Source of the DNA: a virus
Virus record (IMG/VR): IMGVR_UViG_3300005826_000008
Location: 1-62,722 of that record
Reading direction: 5' to 3' (one strand)
Length of the DNA: 62,722 nt
Shown: one piece after another, positions 38,804 to 48,016 of the stretch
Layout of the letters: the number at the start of each line of letters is the position of its first letter
How positions within the stretch are numbered: the first letter of the stretch is position 1
Made by a program: the position numbers and the translations under genes
Notes under the pieces: model-generated
Told to the model about the DNA's origin: nothing
The model's database searches: none
The model's input: only the letters and a program-made list of their open reading frames with translations

Positions 38804-39105
38804 AGATTATAACTAAAGTAGTAGAAGTTGATGATATTGATTATATAATTCAATCAGAGTGTGATGAAGTTAATTTGTGGATACGAGTATTTGTTTATAC
38901 TAATTCCGATAACTTTTCATTTAAAGATGAAGTTTTTAATAGAGATATTATTGTTGATTTAGAAAAAGACTCTGTTAAAATAGAGTGGTTTGATTGTGAT
39001 AATAATATTGTTATCTTTGGTAAATTAAGAGAGGAAGTAAATTCTGTAGCAGAAGACACTTTTAAGTTACTTAAAAAGGTAAACAAGATGAAGGCATTTC
39101 TATGA
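38800..39105 (+). CDS. Small hypothetical protein (101 aa), C-terminal motif family
   Basis: Overlaps both neighbours by 4 bases. Beta-rich with a short C-terminal helix and ending NKMKAFL. Confidence 0.66.
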   Translation: MKIITKVVEVDDIDYIIQSECDEVNLWIRVFVYTNSDNFSFKDEVFNRDIIVDLEKDSVKIEWFDCDNNIVIFGKLREEVNSVAEDTFKLLKKVNKMKAFL

Positions 39106-39365
39106 TACTTCCTGAAATATATGGCATTGAAGATTTGTATTCTTCAATAGAAATGGATGATGCAATATATAATTTTGGTATGTGTGATATGGGAGCAACT
39201 ATAGTATTATGGCTGACAAAAGAAATGAAATCAAATGGTGCGAGCCGTAATTTCGTTTATCTTATAGAGAATGGAAAAATACTATGGGGTGAATTAAGAT
39301 ATAAACCACCTCCAAATGTTATTGATGCTTGCAACCAATTGGCTAAATTGATTGTGTTTTTGTGA
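39102..39365 (+). CDS. Small hypothetical protein (87 aa), C-terminal motif family
   Basis: Translationally coupled. Ends QLAKLIVFL. Confidence 0.66.
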   Translation: MILPEIYGIEDLYSSIEMDDAIYNFGMCDMGATIVLWLTKEMKSNGASRNFVYLIENGKILWGELRYKPPPNVIDACNQLAKLIVFL

Positions 39366-39375
39366 TTTTAATTCA

Positions 39376-39645
39376 ATGTACTCATTCTATGAAAAGATAG
39401 ATTTATCTAGAATTACCATAGGATCTATTATCTGTTGCCCGGTAATGCATACTTTCAAATACATACCTCAGATACCAAATCACTTATCATATTGTAAAAG
39501 AGCGATTGAAAGATATAGGACGTTGGGATATGATGAAGATCGTATCCATAGAATAATGGATGATTATCTTCAAGTTGGAAATTATTGGGAATTCGTGGGC
39601 AAATTAGGCGCACCCGAATGGTTGGTCGGTAAAAAACCAGATTAA
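39376..39645 (+). CDS. Hypothetical protein (89 aa)
   Basis: Start taken at MYSFYEKIDL; a TTG at 39352 would add eight residues. Not recognised. Confidence 0.6.
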   Translation: MYSFYEKIDLSRITIGSIICCPVMHTFKYIPQIPNHLSYCKRAIERYRTLGYDEDRIHRIMDDYLQVGNYWEFVGKLGAPEWLVGKKPD

Positions 39646-39651
39646 CCGGAT

Positions 39652-39661
39652 GATATATTCT
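39652..39661 (+). promoter_or_regulatory. GATATATTCT box
   Basis: Identical to 30661 and 45534; followed by TAGGAG and the start at 39683. Confidence 0.4.
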
Positions 39662-39682
39662 GTCTCATAGGAGATTTTAATT

Positions 39683-40009
39683 ATGATACTAGGAGTTATC
39701 GACGGTTATTTTCATAGAATACCAGAAAGTTATGATCATCAATATTATTGTGAATCAAATAATGTTTTATATGAGTTCAGTATATTGAAATCAAGAAGTT
39801 TTTTTGATATTAATATACCTTTAATGGATGGATATGGTTTTAGTTATAGCAACCAAGAAGTATTAGATCATAAATATCTTATAGAACTTCACGGATTTAA
39901 TGGTGATTATCTTTCAATAAAAGATACTCAAATAAACGAATCGCCTTTATTACCTGGAGGTTTAAAAAGACATCTTAATAAATTCATAAAAAACATAGCA
40001 TTCGTATAA
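39683..40009 (+). CDS. Small hypothetical protein (108 aa), C-terminal motif family
   Basis: Start MILGVIDGYFHRIPESY with AGGAG upstream. Beta-rich; ends IKNIAFV. Confidence 0.68.
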   Translation: MILGVIDGYFHRIPESYDHQYYCESNNVLYEFSILKSRSFFDINIPLMDGYGFSYSNQEVLDHKYLIELHGFNGDYLSIKDTQINESPLLPGGLKRHLNKFIKNIAFV

Positions 40010-40021
40010 GGAAACATTATA

Positions 40022-40432
40022 ATGAGATTAGTTCATCAACGCCATAATAATGGTTGCGTATCTGCTTGTTTAGCAATGATTACTGGTTGCAGCTACAATT
40101 CCATATTTAGATGGGTTTATGGAGAGGAAAAGCAAAGAGAATATCCTGGTTTAAATTTTGAATATATAATGAGGCTAGTTGAGGAATTAGGTATTAGTGC
40201 AAAGATTTCATTTAATGTAGATAGATTTAAATCATTGAAGAACAACGCGATTATTGTTGTTGATTATGGAGAGAAGCCTGGTGATGCATTTTACTATAGG
40301 CATTCTAGACATGCTGTTGTTTGGGATAGTTCTAGTAAGAAAATTCTAGATCCATATCCTACTAACAAGAGGCACTTTAAGATAACCAAGAAATTTTGTG
40401 TAGATAATTTCTCTTTTCTTATAGAGTTTTGA
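40022..40432 (+). CDS. C39-like cysteine peptidase domain protein
   Basis: A 136-residue protein: VHQRHNNGCVSACLAMITG holds the candidate catalytic Cys, YYRHSRHAVVWD the His, and SKKILDPYP the Asp, the order seen in peptidase C39/BtrH-like domains. It has no export signal or ABC transporter partner, so the target is unknown. Confidence 0.7.
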   Translation: MRLVHQRHNNGCVSACLAMITGCSYNSIFRWVYGEEKQREYPGLNFEYIMRLVEELGISAKISFNVDRFKSLKNNAIIVVDYGEKPGDAFYYRHSRHAVVWDSSSKKILDPYPTNKRHFKITKKFCVDNFSFLIEF

Positions 40433-40433
40433 T

Positions 40434-40796
40434 ATGAATAATGAATGTAATCATGGGCATCCTAAAAAATTTTGCAGCTTATGTTCTGTTGAAAAAATAA
40501 TCTCATCTTTAAGTCAAGATAAAGATGAGGAGTTATTAAAAATTCTTAATAGTTATAGAAATGATCTTATCTATAAAGAAGATAGAAATAAGAAGTTTAG
40601 GAATTTAAATCTATTTCTTGGCGATATTGATCTTAAATTATATGTTATCAAATCTTTAAGGTCTATGGCTGATGAATTAGAGAAAAAGGATAGGTTGTAC
40701 GTTATGTTTGCCGAACTTCCTGAGAGAGAGCCCCCTGCAAAAGGATCTACGATGGATTATATTGAAGTTATGGTTTCATATCTGTGGGGAGGATAA
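40434..40796 (+). CDS. Hypothetical protein with N-terminal Cys/His cluster (120 aa)
   Basis: MNNECNHGHPKKFCSLCSVE contains a likely zinc site; the rest is helical and charged. Directly precedes the next gene. Confidence 0.68.
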   Translation: MNNECNHGHPKKFCSLCSVEKIISSLSQDKDEELLKILNSYRNDLIYKEDRNKKFRNLNLFLGDIDLKLYVIKSLRSMADELEKKDRLYVMFAELPEREPPAKGSTMDYIEVMVSYLWGG

Positions 40797-41042
40797 ATGA
40801 TAAGTCCATGGCAGATTTACGATAATGAATTAGGAAGATATTCATTTAAGTTTAATAAAATTGCTGGTAAATTATATATAGATATTTCTTTTTCCAATAA
40901 AAAAATTTCTGGTGTACGAAATTGGGTTCATTCAGTAAAAGATAATAAAATTGTTCCAAGACAAGATAAATTTTTTATACCATTAACTCAGGATGTTCAA
41001 GATTATATTAACAGATTTATAAGGCTTAAGGCATTTCTATGA
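40797..41042 (+). CDS. Small hypothetical protein (81 aa), C-terminal motif family
   Basis: GGAGGAT overlaps its start. Ends FIRLKAFL, nearly identical to the end of 5361 (LIKLKAFW). Confidence 0.66.
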   Translation: MISPWQIYDNELGRYSFKFNKIAGKLYIDISFSNKKISGVRNWVHSVKDNKIVPRQDKFFIPLTQDVQDYINRFIRLKAFL

Positions 41043-41119
41043 ATTACATTATTGGCTGTGATGAGGTTGGGTGTATTAATGATATGGGGCATGGTAATAT
41101 AACAATATACTATGTATGA
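41039..41119 (+). pseudogene. RNase HII-like N-terminal fragment (26 aa)
   Basis: Reads MNYIIGCDEVGCINDMGHG before a stop at 41117. IIGCDEVG matches the RNase HII active-site start (IIGADEVG in the intact gene at 41913). The homing endonuclease begins inside its stop codon, so the fragment may be the 5' end of a gene disrupted by that insertion. Confidence 0.5.
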
Positions 41120-41940
41120 TAAGTGGGATTTTAGATGGATATTGCCAATGTGGATGCGGAGAATTAACCTCTATTTATAGGGGAAATCCAAGAAGATTTA
41201 TTGCTGGGCACCAAGCTAGAGGTGCGTGTAATCCTCGTTTTGGAGTAAAATTAACAGAAGATATAAAACAAAAAATATCTACTGCTAATAAAGGAAAGCA
41301 TGTTGGTGAAAATAATCCATTTTATGGTAAACATCATTCTGAAGAATCAAAAAAGATAATGTCACTTAAAGGTAAAGGAATTGCTAAAACTCCTAGACGA
41401 GGTGTATATAAATTATGTGTGGTGTGTGATAAAATTATTTATATTCCACAATCTAAAAAAGATAAAATAATTTATTGTAGTAATGAATGTAAAAATTATG
41501 ATTATAAAACCAGATTTTCTAGTGAAGATAATCCATTTTATGGAAAACATCATTCCGAAGAGACTAAAGAAAAATTAAGAAAAGCATCTACAATACAAAG
41601 AGCCAAACAATTTGTACTGCCTTCTAAACCAGAAAAGCAAATTCATGATGAGCTTTTGAAAGAAAATATTGAATTTGAAACAGAGAAACTAATAAATGAC
41701 AAGTTTTGTGTAGATATATTTATACCTAAATATAATCTTATTATATATATAGATGGTTGTTATTGGCACGCTTGTCCAATTCATTGCCCCAATGCTAAGA
41801 AACCAAATACTGATAATGCCAGAATTCCTTACCTCACTAAATGTGGATATAATGTAGAGATATTATGGGAACATGATATTAAAGCTGGCTCTGAAAGGTT
41901 AATAAAAAATATATGCAACAAATACAATGCACAGACTTAA
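41116..41940 (+). CDS. NUMOD3/Vsr-like homing endonuclease
   Basis: A 274-residue protein. Two NUMOD3 DNA-binding repeats (NPFYGKHHSEESKK and NPFYGKHHSEETKE) flank a zinc pair (CVVCDK...CSNECK). The C-terminal third is a Vsr-like PD-(D/E)XK nuclease: CVDIFIPKYNLIIYIDGCYW, HACPIHCP and the final VEILWEHDI. It lies between an RNase HII fragment and the intact RNase HII gene, and overlaps the latter by 28 bases. Confidence 0.85.
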   Translation: MISGILDGYCQCGCGELTSIYRGNPRRFIAGHQARGACNPRFGVKLTEDIKQKISTANKGKHVGENNPFYGKHHSEESKKIMSLKGKGIAKTPRRGVYKLCVVCDKIIYIPQSKKDKIIYCSNECKNYDYKTRFSSEDNPFYGKHHSEETKEKLRKASTIQRAKQFVLPSKPEKQIHDELLKENIEFETEKLINDKFCVDIFIPKYNLIIYIDGCYWHACPIHCPNAKKPNTDNARIPYLTKCGYNVEILWEHDIKAGSERLIKNICNKYNAQT

Positions 41941-42509
41941 AACTAATAATAGGAGCGGACGAGGTTGGAACCGGATGTTTAGCAGGTCCACTTATAGTAT
42001 GTGCGGTAAAAGCACCAGTTTCTTGGTCGATGGAAGGTCTTAAGGACTCAAAAAAACTGACATCAAAGAAAAGAGAAGAACTTAATTTAAAGTTAAGATC
42101 TGATAAAGCAATTAAGTTTTGTATTGCGTCAAGATCAAACGAAGAAATTGATAAATATGGTCTTGGTGTAATGCATAAATCGGCGTTCATCGAGACATTC
42201 CACAACCTATACTCGGATGATTGTTTTATAATTGTAGATGGAGTTTTAAAATTTGACGGGCTAGGCGTCGATGCTTATGATATCAGGAGCGAGGTGAAAG
42301 CCGACGATAAGTATCCTGTTGTAATGGCAGCTAGTATAGTTGCAAAAACATTTAGGGATAATTTAATGCATGACTATCATAAAAAGTATCCTCATTATGG
42401 ATGGAACTCGAATGTTGGATACGGAGCAAAAATCCATATTCAAGGAATCATTGATCATGGATATTCTCCATTACATAGGAGAAGTTATAAGATAAAATCA
42501 TTGCAATAA
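41913..42509 (+). CDS. rnhB: Ribonuclease HII
   Basis: A 198-residue RNase HII, which cuts RNA in RNA-DNA hybrids and at single ribonucleotides. LIIGADEVGTGCLAGPLIV carries the first acidic pair, LKDSKKLTSKKREEL the conserved DSK, IIVDG the third acid and VMAASIVAKTFRD the fourth with the family's SIxAKxxRD motif. The C-terminal GYGAKIHIQGIIDHGYSPLH matches the family end. Could remove primers during phage replication. Confidence 0.95.
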   Translation: MQQIQCTDLKLIIGADEVGTGCLAGPLIVCAVKAPVSWSMEGLKDSKKLTSKKREELNLKLRSDKAIKFCIASRSNEEIDKYGLGVMHKSAFIETFHNLYSDDCFIIVDGVLKFDGLGVDAYDIRSEVKADDKYPVVMAASIVAKTFRDNLMHDYHKKYPHYGWNSNVGYGAKIHIQGIIDHGYSPLHRRSYKIKSLQ

Positions 42510-42523
42510 AATCATATTGATAT

Positions 42524-43437
<914 letters not shown>

Positions 43438-43439
43438 GA

Positions 43440-43516
43440 CCCACTGTAGTCATCTGGTGATGGCAGTCGTTTCATAAGCGATACAAGGTCCGGTTCGATT
43501 CCGATCGGTGGGACCA
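43440..43516 (+). tRNA. tRNA-Met/Ile2 (CAT), second copy
   Basis: Acceptor CCCACTG/CGGTGGG, anticodon stem TCGT/GCGA with loop TTCATAA, T arm CCGG/CCGA-type, CCA. Confidence 0.82.
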
Positions 43517-43520
43517 ATAT

Positions 43521-43594
43521 CGGCTATTAGTTAAATGGTATAACGATTCGTTTACGCCGAATTATTGGGAGTTCAATTCTCTCATAGCCGACCA
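43521..43594 (+). tRNA. tRNA-Val (TAC)
   Basis: Acceptor CGGCTAT/ATAGCCG, anticodon stem ATTCG/CGAAT with loop TTTACGC, T arm GGGAG/CTCTC, CCA. Confidence 0.9.
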
Positions 43595-43597
43595 TAT

Positions 43598-43672
43598 GTA
43601 CTGTTAGTGTAGAGGTTGCACGCTATCCTGACTAGATAGAAGTGGTCAGTTCGATCCTGACACGGTACACCA
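43598..43672 (+). tRNA. tRNA-Val (GAC)
   Basis: Acceptor GTACTGT/ACGGTAC, anticodon stem CTATC/GATAG with loop CTGACTA, T arm GTCAG/CTGAC, CCA. Confidence 0.9.
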
Positions 43673-43673
43673 A

Positions 43674-43880
43674 TTATTTTTTATTTACTTGCTTATTTAC
43701 AATTAGTATTTCATATTCGCAATCATAATACGACATTATTTGCTCAACAATATATTTCTCAAAAAAAGCCTCATTATCAATATGTAAGATGATCTTGTCA
43801 TCTTTTAGTGCTGCTTTTACAAACCAATTGTTATACTTGAATCTAAAATTAATCTCATTGATAATTTTTTTATAATCCAT
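43674..43880 (-). CDS. Hypothetical protein, minus strand (68 aa)
   Basis: Reads MDYKKIINEINFRFKYNNWF and is protein-like in composition. It is divergent from 43898 and abuts the tRNA-Val. No ribosome-binding site is clear. Confidence 0.45.
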   Translation of the reverse strand: MDYKKIINEINFRFKYNNWFVKAALKDDKIILHIDNEAFFEKYIVEQIMSYYDCEYEILIVNKQVNKK

Positions 43881-43897
43881 ATCATATATACAAAATT

Positions 43898-44368
43898 ATG
43901 TTTAAGTCAACTGCAATTTACCCTAATAGATTAGAAGATAAAGATAATGTTGAGCGTTTGCTCTTGTTATCAGAAGAAGGTAATAGAATTACAAAATTCT
44001 ATTCTATTGATGGAAATCTTTTATTTGAAGGATATGAAAGAGTAGTTTATGGAGATCATGGACCATATGTAGAGTTTGATCTTCAGAATATTCGGTGTAA
44101 GTTAACATCTAAGTTTGGAAACTATATTGACTATAATAATATGCCGGGAAATCCTGATTACTATTATTATTGGTTGCATCCAGTAACTAATCCTGAGATG
44201 AAAATTTATTTACAAGTAAAACCTGTTAGTGATAAACCTGATGCTCCAGTAAGAAATGATGGAAAGCCATCTAAGTTTAATAGAGAAGAAGGTTATGCAG
44301 ACTATAAACGTGGATTCTTTTATGTAGACCCCTATTCGATGAAGGTGGAAAATGAAAATACCAAGTGA
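43898..44368 (+). CDS. Hypothetical protein (156 aa)
   Basis: Not recognised. Beta-rich; segments YERVVYGDHGPYVEFD and YYYYWLHPVTNPEMKIYLQ are distinctive. It overlaps the next gene. Confidence 0.73.
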   Translation: MFKSTAIYPNRLEDKDNVERLLLLSEEGNRITKFYSIDGNLLFEGYERVVYGDHGPYVEFDLQNIRCKLTSKFGNYIDYNNMPGNPDYYYYWLHPVTNPEMKIYLQVKPVSDKPDAPVRNDGKPSKFNREEGYADYKRGFFYVDPYSMKVENENTK

Positions 44369-44690
44369 TAAAAAATTAGTTACATTACATTGTTATATTC
44401 CACAAGATGATTGTATTCCATTGTTAGATTTTTTAAAAAAAGAATTACCAAGAGATGTTGGTTTAAAAGATGTAGTATTGACTGAAACATATCATCCATC
44501 ATCTGAATATTGTCCTGATGGATGGTCTGGTTATACTGAGCTGCATATAGGATATCTAGTTTCAAAAGACTCTTATGAAAAAGAAGTTTTGAAAGAGAAA
44601 ATTAAAGAAGAACAAGAAGAGTTAGAAGAGTTAGAAAAGAAGATAGAGAAAAAGAAATCTAAACTAGAAAAGATGCGCAAAATGCAATGA
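44352..44690 (+). CDS. Hypothetical protein with C-terminal coiled coil (112 aa)
   Basis: The last 40 residues (KEEQEELEELEKKIEKKKSK) form a strongly charged coiled coil. Coupled to both neighbours. Confidence 0.68.
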   Translation: MKIPSDKKLVTLHCYIPQDDCIPLLDFLKKELPRDVGLKDVVLTETYHPSSEYCPDGWSGYTELHIGYLVSKDSYEKEVLKEKIKEEQEELEELEKKIEKKKSKLEKMRKMQ

Positions 44691-44932
44691 AATCTAAAGA
44701 TGAATTATATAATGGTGTAAAGATTGATATTAAGAAAGTCAATAACAAATGTTTTTGTCGTGGAGATTGCGGACCAACTCATGGTCATAGAAAGCTTAAT
44801 CATGGCGAGACTATATTGAGAATTAGGGTATATGGAACTAGTGGTTGGACTGCTGCTCTTTATTGTAAAAAATGTATGCCTGCAATTTTAGATTTGTTTC
44901 GAAAATGTTTAGATGAATATTCTGATATATAG
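44687..44932 (+). CDS. Small zinc protein, GWxxAxYCxxC family (81 aa)
   Basis: CFCRGDCGPTHGH and YCKKC suggest a zinc site. GTSGWTAALYCKKCMPAILD is the paralogous segment to 15426. Function unknown. Confidence 0.68.
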   Translation: MKSKDELYNGVKIDIKKVNNKCFCRGDCGPTHGHRKLNHGETILRIRVYGTSGWTAALYCKKCMPAILDLFRKCLDEYSDI

Positions 44933-44943
44933 CTTACAGATAA

Positions 44944-45017
44944 GCGGGTATGGTATAGAGGTTGTGCCTTAGACTTCCAATCTAAAGAGAGGGATTCAAG
45001 TTCCCTTACCCGCTCCA
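44944..45017 (+). tRNA. tRNA-Gly (TCC)
   Basis: Acceptor GCGGGTA/TACCCGC, anticodon stem TTAGA/TCTAA with loop CTTCCAA, T arm AGGGA/TCCCT, CCA. Confidence 0.9.
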
Positions 45018-45130
45018 AGACGAATGTAGATAGGATTACATTGGATAATTCTTTGTTTTTTAATAAAGATAGAAGGTTCAAGCCCTTCAACCGTTCGCGG
45101 TATAAAAAATCTTATCATTTTTAGTCGTCT
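45018..45130 (+). repeat. GGATTACATT element, copy 15 (T-arm plus UUCG hairpin)
   Basis: Outer helix AGACGA (45018-45023) / TCGTCT (45125-45130); second helix GATAG/CTTATC. Inside, a T arm GAAGG TTCAAGC CCTTC is followed by ACCG-TTCG-CGGT, a UUCG tetraloop hairpin in place of an acceptor stem. Confidence 0.68.
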
Positions 45131-45135
45131 AATAT

Positions 45136-45210
45136 GCGAATGTAGCTCAATGGTAGAGTGCAACCTTGCCATGGTTGATGTTGTGAGTTCGAACCTCATC
45201 ATTCGCTCCA
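45136..45210 (+). tRNA. tRNA-Gly (GCC)
   Basis: Acceptor GCGAATG/CATTCGC, anticodon stem CAACC/GGTTG with loop TTGCCAT, T arm GTGAG/CTCAT, CCA. Confidence 0.93.
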
Positions 45211-45232
45211 GGTAATAATTATACATTCATTT

Positions 45233-45535
45233 ATGAATAAAGTAGCAGAATTAGCAAATTATTTAGCGAAGAAGTACGCAAACAAACCTTCAAAAGGCAA
45301 GAGAACTTGTGTTTGTGAAAACGATGCTTGTGAAGTTATGGGCATGCACGATCCAGGTAAATGTAAGGGACAAATGTTTTCTGGCAATTTTGCCTGCCCT
45401 ACTGGATATATTTGCGATGAGTGTGCTATGTATTTTCCAAAACAATATTTAACATCTGGTCTTCCGCCGGAAGAGGAAGAGGAAGAAGTAGAAGAAGATG
45501 TTAGCGACTGTTTTGATTTTCTAATGGAAGAATGA
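45233..45535 (+). CDS. Cysteine-rich protein with acidic tail (100 aa)
   Basis: CVCENDACEVMG, CKGQ, ACPTGYICDEC give seven or more cysteines for one or two zinc sites. The C-terminus is acidic (PPEEEEEEVEEDVSDC). Not assigned to a family. Confidence 0.68.
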   Translation: MNKVAELANYLAKKYANKPSKGKRTCVCENDACEVMGMHDPGKCKGQMFSGNFACPTGYICDECAMYFPKQYLTSGLPPEEEEEEVEEDVSDCFDFLMEE

Positions 45536-45543
45536 TATATTCT
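45534..45543 (+). promoter_or_regulatory. GATATATTCT box
   Basis: Third identical copy, ending five bases before the ATG at 45549, which lacks a Shine-Dalgarno site. Confidence 0.4.
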
Positions 45544-45548
45544 TCTGT

Positions 45549-45908
45549 ATGAAGACTAAAAACATATTAATTGGTTGTGATGATTTAATTATTGGAACAA
45601 TTCAATCGCTAGCTTTAACTTATAAATTGTATGAAGATTTTTTTCCAATAATGTCTGGCGGAAGAGTTATATTTGATAGGGAAAAATTAGCTGAGAGCCA
45701 AGCTTTCAATAAGGGGATAGTAGGTCCGTCTTATCAAAATAAAGTACTTAAGATTATAATTACTACGATTGATAGTGATGATCCTTCTCTTAATGAAGAG
45801 ATTATTTATCCTAATATATTGTTAATTAAAAATGATCATTATATTTATTCTATCAAAGATTATCTCATAATTGATGAATTGCATTTTGCAATTACTGGAA
45901 GTGAATAA
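45549..45908 (+). CDS. Hypothetical protein (119 aa)
   Basis: Not recognised. Start MKTKNILIGCDDLI; alpha-beta composition. Confidence 0.68.
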   Translation: MKTKNILIGCDDLIIGTIQSLALTYKLYEDFFPIMSGGRVIFDREKLAESQAFNKGIVGPSYQNKVLKIIITTIDSDDPSLNEEIIYPNILLIKNDHYIYSIKDYLIIDELHFAITGSE

Positions 45909-45923
45909 CAAAAGAGGTGTAAG

Positions 45924-46574
45924 TTGGGCTGTGATATTCATGAAAACGTAGAATATATTCGTGGAAATAAATGGGTGGCGGTTTCTAATAAGAAAGGTCC
46001 ACCTTGCTATTTTTGTAATGGTTCTGGAAAAGAAAAGAACAAAGATAAGAGAGATTGTTATTTCTGTAAAGGTTCTGGCAAAAAATGGTACATTGGAAGA
46101 AATTATATGCTTTTTGGAATCTTAGCAGGTGTAAGATGGAATGATACAAATCATATTCCTCCAAAAGGATTGCCTCCAGATGTTTCTAAGACAGTTAAAA
46201 ATGGGTATTATGAGGGAGATGACCATTCAGCTTCTTATTTTTCTCTTAAAGAATTGTTTGAATTAAAAGAAAAAGTTCAAGTTATCACTAGCTATGTTGA
46301 TATGGAAAATTATATCAAGTTCAAAAAAGAAGGGCTACCTAAATATTGGGATGATAATATTTGCCGTAGAGATAAATTGATTTCCAATGAAGAAATGGAA
46401 AGAAGAATAAATCTAGTTCCTTTCTGGGATGGCGAACGTTTTTTTACTCAGATAGTTTGGGAGCTAAAGAATTCTAAAATTGATAGTCATTTTTGGAGTG
46501 TTTTCGTTCCAGCAATGGAGAAATTGCACAAAGACCCAGAAAAAGTTAGGTTTGTATTCTGGTTCGATAATTAA
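45924..46574 (+). CDS. 'MGCDIH' family protein with DnaJ-like zinc repeats
   Basis: A 216-residue protein with a TTG start and AGAGGTG upstream. The N-terminus MGCDIHENVEY is the mark of a protein family common in phages and bacteria. Two CxxCxGxG motifs (CYFCNGSGK and CYFCKGSGKK), as in the DnaJ zinc domain, are inserted at about residues 29-55. The remainder continues the family (YMLFGILAGVRW). Biochemical function unknown. Confidence 0.75.
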   Translation: MGCDIHENVEYIRGNKWVAVSNKKGPPCYFCNGSGKEKNKDKRDCYFCKGSGKKWYIGRNYMLFGILAGVRWNDTNHIPPKGLPPDVSKTVKNGYYEGDDHSASYFSLKELFELKEKVQVITSYVDMENYIKFKKEGLPKYWDDNICRRDKLISNEEMERRINLVPFWDGERFFTQIVWELKNSKIDSHFWSVFVPAMEKLHKDPEKVRFVFWFDN

Positions 46575-46588
46575 TAAATTGCGATGGC

Positions 46589-46616
46589 TTGACTGCCGCG
46601 TTATAAGAATTACCTT
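46589..46616 (+). promoter_or_regulatory. Predicted promoter for EF-Ts (TTGACT-16-TACCTT)
   Basis: TTGACT 46589-46594 and TACCTT 46611-46616, 16 bases apart and 19 bases before the EF-Ts start. The transcript would begin very near the ribosome-binding site AAGGAG. Confidence 0.6.
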
Positions 46617-46634
46617 CCTTTTAAGGAGATAGTT

Positions 46635-47555
46635 ATGTCAAAAACAGATATGATAAGAGACTTGCGAGCTTTAACTCAAGCTGGATTAAAAGACTGTAAA
46701 GATGCCCTTGAAGAATGTGGATGGGATCTTAATAATGCAATTGATCTTATTAAGAAGAAGGGGCAAAATGTTGTTTCTGGAAGTAAGATTGCTGCAGAAG
46801 GCATTGTTCGCGCAATGCATTTTGGAAGTGATAAAGTTGCTGGTATGGTTGAAGTAAATTGTGTAACTGATTTTGTTGCCAGGATGCCTGAAATGAAATC
46901 AATTGCTGACAAATGTCTTTTATCTTTGTATCAACATATTTTAGTTGATAATCCTACGTGGAGTGTTACTCCAGAGATTGATTCAGAAAGAAAAGAACTT
47001 CTATCTAAAACGAAAGAAAATATAGAAGTACGTCGTTGGTGGGTAGAACAATTTGTTGGTAAACATGGTAAAGTATTTATCTATGTTCATCCAAATAATG
47101 AAGAAGGAAAGATTGGTGTTTTGTTATCTCTATCAGCCTCTTCTGAGGAAGTAGCCGAGAGTGATAAGTTTAGTGAATTGGGTGAGCAATTGGCAATGCA
47201 GGTGGCGGCAATGAGACCATTGGCTGTTGAGCCTTGTAAATTAGATCCTAATATTATTGCAAGACAAAATGCAATCTTTGAAGCTCAAATTGATGAAATG
47301 AAAAAGCCAGAAGAGGCTAAAAATAGAATCATGGAAGGTAAAAAGAGTAAATGGTATAAAGAAGTTTGTTTATTAGATCAGCAGTCTGTTGTATATCCAA
47401 AGATTTCTGTTTCAAGAGCAATTGAAAGTGTTTCAAAAGATCTTAATGGGAGTATTGAGGTTATTAATTTTGTTCGCTGTGAGGTTGGTGAAGGTATAGA
47501 AATTCAATCAGAAGACTTTGCTGATGAAGTAAACAAAATGGCTGGTGTATTATGA
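46635..47555 (+). CDS. tsf: Translation elongation factor Ts
   Basis: A 306-residue EF-Ts, the nucleotide exchange factor for EF-Tu. The UBA-like N-terminus LRALTQAGLKDCKDALEECG and the core motif VNCVTDFVARMPEM with the TDFV sequence that inserts into EF-Tu are intact. The C-terminal half (WYKEVCLLDQQSVVYPKISV, then VINFVRCEVGEGIE) matches the end of bacterial EF-Ts. Carrying both tuf and tsf suggests that the phage EF-Tu works with its own exchange factor. Own promoter and AAGGAG site. Confidence 0.96.
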   Translation: MSKTDMIRDLRALTQAGLKDCKDALEECGWDLNNAIDLIKKKGQNVVSGSKIAAEGIVRAMHFGSDKVAGMVEVNCVTDFVARMPEMKSIADKCLLSLYQHILVDNPTWSVTPEIDSERKELLSKTKENIEVRRWWVEQFVGKHGKVFIYVHPNNEEGKIGVLLSLSASSEEVAESDKFSELGEQLAMQVAAMRPLAVEPCKLDPNIIARQNAIFEAQIDEMKKPEEAKNRIMEGKKSKWYKEVCLLDQQSVVYPKISVSRAIESVSKDLNGSIEVINFVRCEVGEGIEIQSEDFADEVNKMAGVL

Positions 47556-47908
47556 CGAAACAAGATCTAATTAAAAAGATGAAAGATTGTATTGGTGAGA
47601 AAGAACCAATTGAATTCTTCCATCATATGGTTGATGCTTTCGAGGAATTGTTTAAAAATCTAGATTCCTTGAATAAGGAGGTTCGAGATCTCAAAACAAG
47701 AAGCACATTGTCTATTCAATGGGAGCCTAAGGTTGCATCAAATATGTTATCAGACAAAATCTCTGAAATGAGAGATAATGATTTGTATACTTCTGAGTAC
47801 TCATCCTTAAAAAAAGCATACGTTGAAGATAGAGTAACTCAAAACTACCATGATTTCTGCGAGTTTTGGGTTGATATATTAGGATATCATCCATTTTTAG
47901 ACTACTAA
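47552..47908 (+). CDS. Hypothetical protein (118 aa)
   Basis: Not recognised. It overlaps the tsf stop by 4 bases, so is made with EF-Ts. Helical with a coiled-coil centre (NLDSLNKEVRDLKTR). Confidence 0.7.
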   Translation: MTKQDLIKKMKDCIGEKEPIEFFHHMVDAFEELFKNLDSLNKEVRDLKTRSTLSIQWEPKVASNMLSDKISEMRDNDLYTSEYSSLKKAYVEDRVTQNYHDFCEFWVDILGYHPFLDY

Positions 47909-47936
47909 TAATTATGCATTATCCCGGAAGATAATA

Positions 47937-48008
47937 CCGGGGTGGTGTAAAGGTATCACGAATTCCTCCGAAGAATTAGATTTGGGTTCGAATCCCAACC
48001 ACGGCGCA
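47937..48008 (+). tRNA. tRNA-Arg (CCG)
   Basis: Anticodon stem AATTC/GAATT with loop CTCCGAA, T arm TTGGG/CCCAA, acceptor CCGGGGT/ACCACGG with one mismatch. Ends GCA, not CCA. Confidence 0.8.
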
Positions 48009-48016
48009 AAGTTATA

